Of a stretch of DNA of 64,000 nucleotides, positions 54,701 through 64,000 are shown one piece after another (position 1 is the stretch's first letter; the number at the start of each line of letters is the position of its first letter). The position numbers were made by a program, and so were the translations under genes. Location of the stretch: NCBI RefSeq assembly GCF_918797505.1, contig NC_092800.1, positions 29,626,263-29,690,262 of the forward strand. Reading direction: 5' to 3'. The DNA is from Bemisia tabaci (Eukaryota > Arthropoda > Insecta > Hemiptera > Aleyrodidae). The notes below the pieces were generated by a model, which was given only the letters and a program-made list of their open reading frames with translations, had not been told where the DNA came from and ran no database searches.

Positions 54701-55088
54701 CCATGATTGATCCCTGAATTAACCCTTTTATGAATGTGATTCAGGGACTGAGCATGGTCAGACCTCACCTTATTTCACTTGAGAAAACGTCAGTGTATTC
54801 TGAAAGTTTGAACTCTCCATCAGATGAATCAGGAAGATGCGCTTCGCATACAAATCAAGGAATGAGTCCATGCAGGAAACGAAATAATTGGAGGCCGTGA
54901 ACCTATTGTCATACAAAAGGCTCTCACCTGAATCTTCAAACATTCAAGGGCAACTTATGCAAATCGTTGGGATTTTGGATCATTACAGCTGCTCAAACCA
55001 AAGGAAACCATGTCTGTCTAGCACTCACTTTTCCTCGGATATTTTGACTGGAAACAAATATTTAACCTGAACTTTATCCAGAATGCAA
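54701..55088. other. Unassigned stretch
   Basis: About 390 bp, nothing recognised. Confidence 0.35.
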
Positions 55089-55285
55089 CAGTGAAAAAAA
55101 CTCCGGCTTTAGAAGCCGCACTTACGGGCCATATAGACATACCGTCAACGTTCTGGGCTCAGAGGACGAAAGTTCCGGACGTAGCACCTGGAGTAATGGA
55201 AGTTACGGCTCCAGCACCCGGAACTTTCGGCTGAGCCCGGAACGGACAGCATATCTATGTAGCCCGTAAGTTTCGTTTTTTAGCG
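55089..55285. mobile_element. CAC-N-G group, family F copy 3
   Basis: Left cagtgaaaaaaactccggct, right gcccgtaagtttcgtttttt then agcg. The interior gggccatatagacataccgt, cggctccagcacccggaact and gagcccggaacgg match F copies 1 and 2. Flanks aa/aa are consistent with a 2-bp duplication but the terminal bases are decayed, so weight is low. Confidence 0.7.
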
Positions 55286-55883
55286 AAGGAAATGACTTCA
55301 TGATAGTATAACCGAAGCCATATTTTAAATTTAAATTTGGCAATGCATTTAAAGACATAAGCATCACTGTTCATGAGGATATTTCGAAAATCTTTGGTCA
55401 ATACGGCTCTGTAATTACTTGGATCTAGTTTTTCTGGAGTCTTTGACGTTTATAAATGATAAATCAAACTACCCTCATCTACCCATGAGAATAGGATGTT
55501 CAAACACTTTTCAACTTGACATGAACAGATCGATAAATCGAAGAGGCATACGTCATTGCCAAAATGTATTAGAGTCACGGTTATCTCAGGTTAACAAACG
55601 TGCAAGCAGCAATACCTATCAACGCACACTTTCGAACATTTGTTAAAATAGTTTCGGTCAGTTTTCTGTCTTCATGTGTTAAACTTATGAGTCAACATGC
55701 TGTTCATCGCCCGTTTTTATGAGCAAAATCAAATATTGATCCCCGAAATTATTATACAAAGAGAGCTTTTATTCGCGAGGTCTCCAACACACTATGTCTT
55801 TCAATCCTAATTGAGATTCTTCAGCATGCGTTTATCAAGATTTGGTGCAGGAAATTGTATACGAATGTGTGCCAAAACCAAAC
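55286..55883. other. Unassigned AT-rich stretch
   Basis: About 600 bp. A 75-codon plus frame (55419-55646) has no recognised motif. Confidence 0.35.
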
Positions 55884-55960
55884 ATAGACAGGTAGGCATG
55901 GACATAGACATAGACATATACATAGACATAGGCATAGACATAGACATAAACATAGACATA
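55884..55960 (+). repeat. (CATAGA)n hexanucleotide microsatellite
   Basis: About twelve imperfect catagac/catagaca-type units in a 75-bp run, with substitutions such as catggac, catatac and cataaac. Confidence 0.9.
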
Positions 55961-57148
55961 GGGGGAATCCTCCTCTAGCCTTTTGTCAACAGTTTAATAA
56001 CATCACCAACCCCCTAAAATTATCATTTCGTTGGCTATTATGTGGCATTTTGAGATTAGCTCAAAACACATGTTCATTTATGGTAAATTTATTATACGTA
56101 TTGCACAATGTGTATATCATTGTCCAACAAGAGAGTACAATGTGCGATGCTCTTCAGAGGATAGAGAATGTTAAATCCTTGTAAGCAAAAATGACCAATT
56201 ATTCTATGATAACAACTTGGAGGGTCTCTGTGTGTCCTTGGAAAAAATTCTAAAATTATACGATGACGTTAAATTGGGGAAATATAAAAGAGTGCAAATT
56301 CATTTTTCCGTGTTTCAATTGAAACAGGAGCGGGCAAAGAGAGGTATGAAACCAAGCAAGAAACAGAGATAAGATTTGTGACGACCAGTTTTGGAATACG
56401 AAGAAGAAGGGGTTACAGAGATGAAGAGGAACATTGGTCCTCAAATAACTGTTAACTCACAGACTCCATCATTTCGCCGTGACACACCTGCAAAGCAGCG
56501 CTAACAGTGTTGCTAATTACATACTCAAGTAATGCTCAGAATGAATAGAGCTATTAATAGCCCGATTTTCAAAAGCTCTGCGAATCGGTGCGAAAGTATT
56601 TTTGCCAGTCCCTCGGTTTCAAGCTAATCTCGTGTCTGCAGCAAATGCGCAAAGAAGAGATTATGCATAACCGAGACACAGGAGCAGGTTTTTCTTTTTT
56701 CCGATTTCCTTATATTGCCAATCGACTAAGAAATACGTTCCTCGATTAGTGCGACGGTTCTGAATTCCCCTAATAGTCTATTTATAAATGAAAAATCTTA
56801 TTAAAAAGAGATCAGATTAACAGTGAAATTCACACTCTAATATTCCTCAGTAATGTTAGCACCTTGGAAACTAGCTCACTCCTTAAGTATCCAAGGAAAT
56901 CGAGGAGAGCCCCGGAAATTTTTCGTCACATTACATTCACGCTAAAATCATGTCAAATTCTCAGGATTTTCTAAGAGTTATACGAGAAAACTAGCTCTGT
57001 CCCAGCTATGGCAGCTTTTTATATGAGGTATATGGGATCCAAAGAGCGCAAAACCCATGTTCAGGTTGCAAGTCACACCGTAGTCCGGACGTTTTGTATA
57101 CTCATCATGGCAGATCGGAATTTTACGAAATTTTAATCTCGCAACTGT
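55961..57148. other. Unassigned AT-rich stretch
   Basis: About 1.2 kb, nothing recognised. Confidence 0.35.
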
Positions 57149-57370
57149 CACGGGAAGAAAGAGTTATTTTGAGATTAAGTCCCAATTTATGAATTTCCAA
57201 TTAATTGTGCTAGTACCCCAATAAATTAGGTTACTAACCCAAATGTTGCGATACTACCCCAACCTGAATTGCGGTGCCACCAAAATTAAATGGAAATGTC
57301 CATATTATCCAACAAATTGGGGTAGTATCGTAATTTTAGGGGATAACCCCCAACACATTCTTTCCCCGTG
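57149..57370. mobile_element. TIR element rich in CCCCAA/TACTACC words
   Basis: The left cacgggaagaaagagttatt and the right ataacccccaacacattctt then tccccgtg are roughly inverted. The interior repeats accccaa, aattggggtagtat and actaccccaa in both orientations. It has CAC-type ends like the CAC-N-G group but no matching target duplication (gt/ac). Confidence 0.55.
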
Positions 57371-57499
57371 ACTTTTTTTTTACAATTGCCAACATTAAAT
57401 CTTCTTCAATCCAGTGCAGTTCATTCTTTTTGGGCGATTTCCATCCCCAAGTTAGTGTCTTTCGAGCATTCCTCGATGGCTCGGTATAAGTAACTCGAT

Positions 57500-57577
57500 T
57501 GGACGTACTTATGCTAAAAGGAACTATGTGCATAGACTTTGCGTGTAACATAGTTCCTTTTAGCATAAATACGTTCA
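57500..57577. mobile_element. Family L mini-foldback, copy 2
   Basis: Left tggacgtacttatgctaaaa then ggaactatg, right catagttccttttagcataa then atacgttca. Arms of about 33 bp and a spacer under 15 bp. Flanks at/at suit a 2-bp duplication. Confidence 0.8.
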
Positions 57578-58798
57578 ATTATGAGTTTTCAATGTATTTA
57601 CACCCCTTTTTCCGTGAACGGCAACAAATAGGATTTTTTTTTCTTCTTTGTTTTTAATCAGCGTATGCGCCAATAACAAAAATTATAATTATCTTGCGCA
57701 TAAAACAATTCGAAAGTCGAAAGCTTTTATCAAATCGTCACGGTTCCTACCTCGAGCGTCAAGCATGACAACTTCGACCGTGAGCTTTTGTAACGAACCA
57801 AAACAAAAATCCATCAGTAACGCAAGCTGCTTGTTCGTCGCTCGACTCCAGTCGCGTACAATCAAAACCACGTATCTGCACGAGTCATCTACTTCAGTTA
57901 CGCGATTTTAACGCAGTGGAGCAGGCCTCTCTATCGCTCGAGTCTCGCCTTTTGAGCTCAAATTTACTCGGCGATAAAAATTCGAGCGTCTGCCAAGCCG
58001 AGGCGTCTACCGTATTATCAGTATCTTCTTAAAACACGGGGCCTAGATAACGCGGATCAATAAAGAGCCCATACACGCGCGCCTTGTCATGCTTCAAACA
58101 TATCCTCAATTTTAAAGATCAATTTTTTGAAGAGCTTGTGATGGAAGTTCGTAAAAATTGGCAAAGATGGAATCATCACTCGAGAAAATCATCTAGCACC
58201 CGATTCGGCGAATCGGCCGAATCTTCAGCACGGAAGGAGACAAAACTAGTATTTCGCGAGCGCTAATGGAAAAATTACCGTTGTCGTGAAGAGATAAAAC
58301 AATGCTAAATAAAGATGTAACGCTATCCCTCGAGTCTAAGTCACAGCTAAAAATGGATCGGACTCAATCAAGCCAACCCAAATTTTAAAAATATCGATTG
58401 TGAGTCAATAAACGATTCGTGAAGTCCTAAATCCCGCACCTCTGACTGAACTCAAAACGACGCTAATAGACTCGCAGTACATACATATTACAAGATAAGG
58501 GTCGAAAAAACGAAAAATAATGTTCTAAGTAATGAAATATACTAGTTTAAAGCTTTTTGACAGAAATTCTCAAAATTTTGAATCTTCGAGAAAAAGTTAT
58601 TTCGATTTTCACTTCTTTTAGTAGTTTCGTTTTTAGGGTTTTCTACCGGGAGCAAGTCCACTGATTCCATATACTCCAATTCCAAACTCATGTTGATCGT
58701 CTATACTTTTCAAGGCCTCCGATGTATGGAGTGTACTTTACGAATGTATATAACAACCGTCCGGGATAATAATGCTACAACATCTATAAAGCTCTCTC
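57578..58798. other. Unassigned stretch
   Basis: About 1.2 kb. The segment 57700-58060 is slightly less AT-rich, with frames on both strands that I do not recognise. Confidence 0.35.
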
Positions 58799-59050
58799 CT
58801 ACCGTGCGAAGGAAAAACGCTGTGTGAGCCCTCAGCCGTTGCCAAATTTCTTTTAACAAAACACACATCACCGGGAAAATTCGTATACATTTTTCTTCAA
58901 ATTTGTCATAGAATTATGTTCGCAATATGATCTAAATGATCTGAAAATTTGAAGGAAAAATAATTATAACTCTTTTCGAAAATAAACATTTTCCGAGAGG
59001 AAATTTTGCAACATTCGAATGCTCATACAGCGTTTTTCCATAGCACGGCA
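58799..59050. mobile_element. Family A TIR element, copy 11
   Basis: Left ctaccgtgcgaaggaaaaac then gctgtgtgagccctcagccg and right aacattcgaatgctcataca then gcgtttttccatagcacggc. The interior order agrees with copy 9. Confidence 0.8.
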
Positions 59051-60139
59051 ATATTCAAAAGTACCTTTTTGTTGCCATTAGTTCTTCCTCGCCTTACTCT
59101 TCTCTTTCTTTATTTACGTCGTATTTCCTTAAAATACGTAAAAGAAAAAACTGACACCGTTTCCTTTCGCTCAATGTGAATAGAAACCGAGATGATGAAC
59201 TTTATTTTCATCAGTGAAGAACATTAGCGGAAAAACTACATCATCAATGAGGTCGAGGCTCATAATTTCGACTCTCATTTTGGAGTGCGGAAAAACGGCG
59301 TGGGACCTCCAGCTCCGACAGCCTACAAAGCAGCAACTTTGAAAACTGTTAAAAGCATGATGTAGATTCCAATTCTCTGTTGGATATCCTCCGGAAAAGA
59401 TTTTCCTCGCAATAAAGTTGTAATATCATTGAAATGGAAGTTTCTTGGTTTTCGCTGTAGCCTCGCCAAGTTCCCATAGCCGAAACTTTCTGATGTTTTC
59501 TGCTTTATCCTGCACCCATTTTTCACTTATCCTCCACTCTTTATCTCCTCGTCGGGGAACAGCCGTTTTGATGAAAGTTTCAATTTAAACCAAAGGGTGA
59601 GCGAGAATCAAGACAGGTTGGGAAAAGAGATTCGCCCTCTGTCTCTGACATATAACTCAGCAACTCTGCAGAGTAAGTACTAACTTGTAAGCAGGCTGTA
59701 TCCACCACTTTGGCGTTCATTCCCAAATACTATCATTAAATTTGTAATACATTTTACAGCCCCAAGATCTTGCTATTTTTATACAAAATTCAACGTTGTA
59801 ATTCCTCATCTTTGATTGAAAATAGGTTGGAACTTTTTGAGACATTATATCTTTAGCTACGAACTTCTCAGAGCATTTTGACTTAATTTTGTAGCTTTTG
59901 CCATAAAAAGATCCCAACGATTTGAAAATTTGACCCCGTGGTAATAAATCAACTTTTAAGTTTTAAGGTAGTAAAACGATTTTACGTATTTCAAATTTTT
60001 GTGGCTTTTCTTATTTTTCCGCATTTTAAGTTAAAAGCAGAAAAAAGATTTAGATCAAAGAGCGGAAACTTGACATGTCCGATTTTGATAACATGTATCC
60101 GAAATTTATGGATCTATATGTAGTGGAACTCTGCAGATC
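59051..60139. other. Unassigned AT-rich stretch
   Basis: About 1.1 kb. It holds only a short perfect hairpin near 59124-59146 (ttacgt.gtatttc with its complement). Confidence 0.35.
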
Positions 60140-60404
60140 ACATATCGACGGTGAAAGTCGGCAATCGCATAACTCGTTTGCGGTGTCTGAAAATCTCCGC
60201 CTCTACGTCATTTTTTTAAAGGAGAGCAAATTGACATTATTTCTTTAAGTTTTTGCAGAATTTTCTTCGCATTGAGAAGAAAAATCATGACAGTTTTAAA
60301 GAATTGCCGTTGAGTAGTTTTCCATTTAAAAAATAAAGTATGACAGGAAGTCTGCGACGTCGCAAATCGAGTTATGTGATTGCCGACTTGCACCGTCGAT
60401 ATGT
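60140..60404. mobile_element. Family W TIR element, reference copy
   Basis: Left acatatcgacggtgaaagtc then ggcaatcgcataactcg and right cgagttatgtgattgccgac then ttgcaccgtcgatatgt pair over about 37 bp. Next come gaaaatctccgcctctacgt then cattttttt and its weaker complement. Relatives are at 23898-24006, 24841-25085 and a solo end at 43096-43140. Confidence 0.8.
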
Positions 60405-61486
60405 CATCCCATTAATAAAAATGACAATATTTACTTAAAAAAAAAAAATGAAAATTATACCCAACAGCATTAAGAATCATGAAATATCAGTGATATGGCA
60501 AGCATAATTTTTTTGCTGGTGAGATAGGAACTGCAGTATGGTCCAGGAAATCCGGGAGTCAATTTATGACATGGAACTCTGGTCTTGCTTCACTGACGCT
60601 CATAATAGATTAACATGCTTACCTACAAGTGCAAATTGTTGGGACATTAAACCGAAAATTCGGTGATTTTCCACGATGACATTGAAATCGTTGTACTAGT
60701 TGAAGAATAAACACCATTATGACATTTTATGATTAAATTAAGGAAAGGATAATGAATTTCCTTTCATTTTGAGCGCTTTTTTTCCAGGAAGTCTGCAACT
60801 TCGCGAAAAGAGATCCACTTAGTTTCGCATAGGCCCTTGAAGTTCATCGTATTAGGGTGAAAATAAGGAAACTTGAAATCAGAAGCGGACTCATAAGATG
60901 AATTAATGAAATTCATGGGACAGAAATTTGAGAGCCCTGGAGTTTCTTAGTTGTTGAATATTTGTTCTTGTCCATCCGAAGTCCGAACCCAACTTGAGCA
61001 CGGGTTACTTCGTGGCGACTGGACATTGGATGAGGTCCCTTGAGAAGGGCCTCCGAAAATAGCATCGTCGTCGGTCTGTAGGAAAAACAGTATAACTCCG
61101 ATTTTACATGAGCTTATGAGACATTCAGGCACTTACAATGGGGCTTATCTAAATATTTACGTCCGTTTACTCGCCGTAGGTGAAGCTCATCCCTGAACAT
61201 GCAAACTCGATTCTTCGATGACGGACTTATGAGGCACCCCCAGACAAATTTTATGGATAGTTCAAAAGAGCTTACTCAGTAATTTTTAATTCTTGTTTCA
61301 ACGAGCGATATGACAGCGTTGCCGCGGTCGGTAGGCCGCATAACCGAGACAAACAGCATCCAATCATCTCGAGTAATTTCGACAACGAATGCGTTCCTGT
61401 GAAGATGTCTCACGAGCAACCGCAAAAATTAGTCGGAAAAATTCGAGAAGGTGTCTGTTTCTGTCACTACACAGCAGTAGACTATA
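60405..61486. other. Unassigned AT-rich stretch
   Basis: About 1.1 kb, nothing recognised. Confidence 0.35.
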
Positions 61487-61741
61487 CTACCGTGCTAAGA
61501 AAAACGCCGTATGAGCCTTTAGGCGTTGCTAAATTTCCTCTGGTAAAATACTGATTTTCAGGGTAATTTGTGAATATTTTCCTTCCGATTTCTCTGGGGA
61601 TTTTATTCGCAATTTACTGTAAAGTGTCTGACCATGAGAATTTCAAGGGAAATTTACGACTTTCCTTACAAGTTCTAGTTTTATTGGGAAAGACTAGACA
61701 ACATGTAAATGTTCATACGATGTTTTTCCTGAGAACGGTCG
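61487..61741. mobile_element. Family A TIR element, copy 12
   Basis: Left ctaccgtgctaagaaaaacg then ccgtatgagcctttaggcgt and right caacatgtaaatgttcatac then gatgtttttcctgagaacgg. The right TIR is more decayed than the left. Confidence 0.75.
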
Positions 61742-62760
61742 ACTGGAAGGATGGCTAACGTGGGAGAAGCAGAATGGAGCCGCCTATCGGGTGTCACTTG
61801 TTAATGACTTAATTGCTTCGACATCGTGGAAAATAACCAAACTTGAGTGGAATGCTGCAGCTTAAAATGAAGATCCGAACTCTCGGATAGACTTACTCTT
61901 ACATGACAGGAGCTTAACGAGATACATTGTATCCTACTGTGAAGAGTGGAAGAAAAATTTCGGAAATATCTCCGCTTTAAATGTCTGGCAAACCGGTATA
62001 TCCTAGTGTTGAAATTATCAGGAAAAGCTCATTTACGCCAGAGTACTCAAGGCCAAAAATTGAATAGGTCACTCTTAAAATAAGGACCTCAGCGCCAGAA
62101 ACGCGAGCACGAGAAAACAGTAGAAACTGTAGTAATCGACTTTTTTACTACATGATGTTAAATCGTAAATTATATGATAGTGTAATTAAATAATTAATCG
62201 CTTTAAAATTAAAGAGCTCTGAATTTTAGAACGGGTCGATTGAAATGTTTTTTAAACTGTTTTTCTCGTTTTATAATTTCTAGGGCTTAAGTTTTTTGTT
62301 TACAAAATGACCGATTTAAATCAGTTAAATATCTCCAACTACGAATACTACTTTGATTGTGAGTTAGTTGAGGCGCTTTGATGCAACTATTCGTGTCCCA
62401 CGGATGTGTGTGTTGCGTGCTCAAAATTGAAGGCACTTCCGCTTTTCTCACCTCCTCAGGAATGCATGGAGTTGTTTTAGTTGTAGCATCCGAGGAACAG
62501 AATGCTTTTATAGAGAGATCTGGATATTGCACCTCAATCATTTTACTCCAAAAAAATTATTCTCTTGTAATTTCAAGACAGATTGCTGCTCAGTAATTTT
62601 TCAGGAAAATAAAACATAAGAAGACCCGATGCAGGTATATACGCTAAGCGTTAAGTGAGTTAAGCTCTTCGAAGTTAAGTTCATCCATATTTTCGTCCTC
62701 GTTAGAAATTAAACGATCACATTATGCCACTTAAAAAACCACTATATAGAGATATCTATT
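61742..62760. other. Unassigned AT-rich stretch
   Basis: About 1 kb. Two antiparallel frames (62287-62596) have no recognised motif. Confidence 0.35.
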
Positions 62761-63011
62761 CTGCCGTGCCAAGAAAAAACGCAGTATGAAAATTCCAGAG
62801 TTGCCAAATTCCCTAGAATAAAACATGCATTTGTGAGGAGAGTTTTGCATATAGTTTTCTTTGAAATTTTCAGATTTTTAGATTAAATCACAAACATAAT
62901 TTCCTAAAAAAAAAAAAAAAATATTCACAATTTTCCCGGTTAGTTTGACTTATATTGAGGGAAATATGGCAATATCTTAAGCCTCATACGGCGTTTTTCT
63001 CAGCACAGCAG
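62761..63011. mobile_element. Family A TIR element, copy 13
   Basis: A 251-bp copy. Left ctgccgtgccaagaaaaaac then gcagtatg, right atggcaatatcttaagcctc then atacggcgtttttctcagca cagcag. Flanked by tatt on both sides, an exact 4-bp duplication that agrees with copy 7 (tctt/tctt). Confidence 0.85.
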
Positions 63012-63230
63012 TATTGAAATTACTAAACCGTACAACAGTATGTACATTTTTATTCTTCGAGTGGTGAATCAGCGTACATTTTTACCGTTGCAGCAGCCCA
63101 GATTGTATTGAATGCAAGCGCTGAAATCTCGAGACAGGGCTTTTAGTCATCCCTCTTCGCGGGGTTCCATGCAATTTCATTCAAAGCGGTGGACGAGCTC
63201 CATTTTTGCAACTTCATTTTGAATGACTGA

Positions 63231-63560
63231 ATGGCGGAAAGCTTTGCATGCTTACCTGCTTACATCCATCTTATTGGTCAAAGGAGAGAAAAGATAAGCA
63301 CGAGTTTTGCTTTTCTTTTTTTTTCGTGGCTCTATTTATCTTGCTCAAAGGTTGACATCTCCCGTCTGCGGTCGGAGGAAGAAAATTCTTTTCATTCAAG
63401 AAGGAGGAAGTTAAAACTTCGGAAAGAGAAAGAGTTCGCAACTTTCCGAGTCATCGATTATCTAGTCATGTCGTCGGGGAAGAGGCGGATTCAAATCGTA
63501 CTTTCGTTGGCCCGGAGCTCTGTCACCAATAGTGATAACGACTTGTCCTCTGCAACTTAA
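63231..63560 (+). CDS. Unrecognised open frame, 109 codons
   Basis: A basic middle part (Arg-Arg-Arg-Lys-Leu-Lys-Leu-Arg-Lys-Glu-Lys) follows a Phe-rich segment. A second Met at 63468 begins Met-Ser-Ser-Gly-Lys-Arg-Arg-Ile-Gln-Ile-Val-Leu-Ser-Leu-Ala-Arg. Composition is less AT-rich than its neighbours. No domain recognised and no splice signal confirmed. Chance is possible. Confidence 0.2.
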   Translation: MAESFACLPAYIHLIGQRREKISTSFAFLFFSWLYLSCSKVDISRLRSEEENSFHSRRRKLKLRKEKEFATFRVIDYLVMSSGKRRIQIVLSLARSSVTNSDNDLSSAT

Positions 63561-63673
63561 CCCGCTTTCGATGTTTGAATCAGGCTCAGAGGTGAAAATA
63601 CTACGTTGAAATAATAACCCCCACAATTATTTAACTCATGAAGTTATCAGATCTCATCCAACCAATGGAAAAA

Positions 63674-63790
63674 TGGACGTATTTCTGCCGAACGGAACTA
63701 TGTGCATTAAGACATGAGCCCTGAGACCCATACGAATATATGCATGACAGGGTTCACGTCATGATGCACATGGCTCCGTATGGCAGAACT
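63674..63790. mobile_element. Family M foldback, copy 2
   Basis: Left tggacgtatttctgccgaac then ggaactatgtgcattaagac then atgagccctgagaccc. Right gggttcacgtcatgatgcac then atggctccgtatggcagaa. The right tip is decayed. The remaining 210 bp to the window end hold nothing recognised. Confidence 0.7.
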
Positions 63791-64000
63791 ACCACTTGTT
63801 TATTTTTAATCCTCGTATATAAACCACCCATTTGCTAAATACAATTCTAGCTGGAGCGCATTTTAGCTATGCATTCACGACTACTAAAATGTCAAAGGAA
63901 ATCGACAAGGCCAGCGTGTATGAAGGCTATTAATTGTAATCTTCCGTAGCATCTCTAAGGCGCAATGATACAACTATCTTGAACTCTCCGGAATGCGTGA

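Noticed and set aside
1..64000. Telomeric repeats, rRNA genes, viral or bacterial genes
   Set aside because: None seen. No tandem ttagg-type arrays, no conserved rRNA blocks, no prokaryote-like gene packing.

Overview
This window is eukaryotic, non-coding, repeat-rich DNA. It has no closely packed ORFs, no ribosome binding sites and no operon structure. Open frames are short and mostly fall inside repeats, and the base composition is AT-rich with many A/T homopolymers. Two decayed transposon coding regions, a DD34D mariner transposase and a Jockey-like LINE reverse-transcriptase tail, are typical of arthropods. The density and style of foldback elements suggest an insect, perhaps a hemipteran such as a whitefly. 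That placement is an impression from the repeats and is not proven.

I found no intact protein-coding gene. The content is a dense, nested set of short terminal-inverted-repeat (TIR) elements and long palindromes. The commonest, called family A here, has TIRs starting CTGCCGTGCTAAGG, is about 250 bp long and occurs about 13 times. A second group has ends of the form CAC-N-G followed by an A-rich run. It includes several families with unrelated interiors (D, E, F, G, D2), and eight copies are flanked by exact 2-bp duplications of varied sequence. A third family (T) starts with CACAGTG, has exact 5-bp GC-rich target duplications and resembles Transib/RAG recombination signals. Several very long palindromes stand out at 8131-8641, 19903-20409, 30265-30969, 41268-41825 and 26560-27650.

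Layout: 0-7 kb holds A copies, a GC-rich tandem-core element (B), an AT palindrome and a TATCGAT palindrome (K). 7-13 kb holds CAC-N-G elements F, G and E, palindrome H, family S and a GTTGCAAC-rich element. 13-18 kb holds the LINE tail, a tandem duplication and a GTCCAC-rich element enclosing a B copy. 18-28 kb holds A, H, D, E, K and several W-type inverted repeats. 28-33 kb holds the most nested locus (A split by D and B), a 705-bp palindrome, an A copy carrying two insertions and a 19-bp minisatellite. 34-44 kb holds D, a truncated A/B chimera, a tRNA-like element, the mariner relic and a 558-bp palindrome. 44-54 kb holds the two T copies (one split by D2), a candidate promoter and first exon, and B2 copies. 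54-64 kb holds dispersed A, N, F, L, M and W copies plus a CATAGA microsatellite.

The parts do not form a pathway. They record successive insertions. The nested cases give relative ages: D2 is younger than T; the D/B composite is younger than its A host; M2 is younger than its A host. Nearly all elements here are non-autonomous, and the only transposase is a broken mariner whose TIRs match none of the abundant families.
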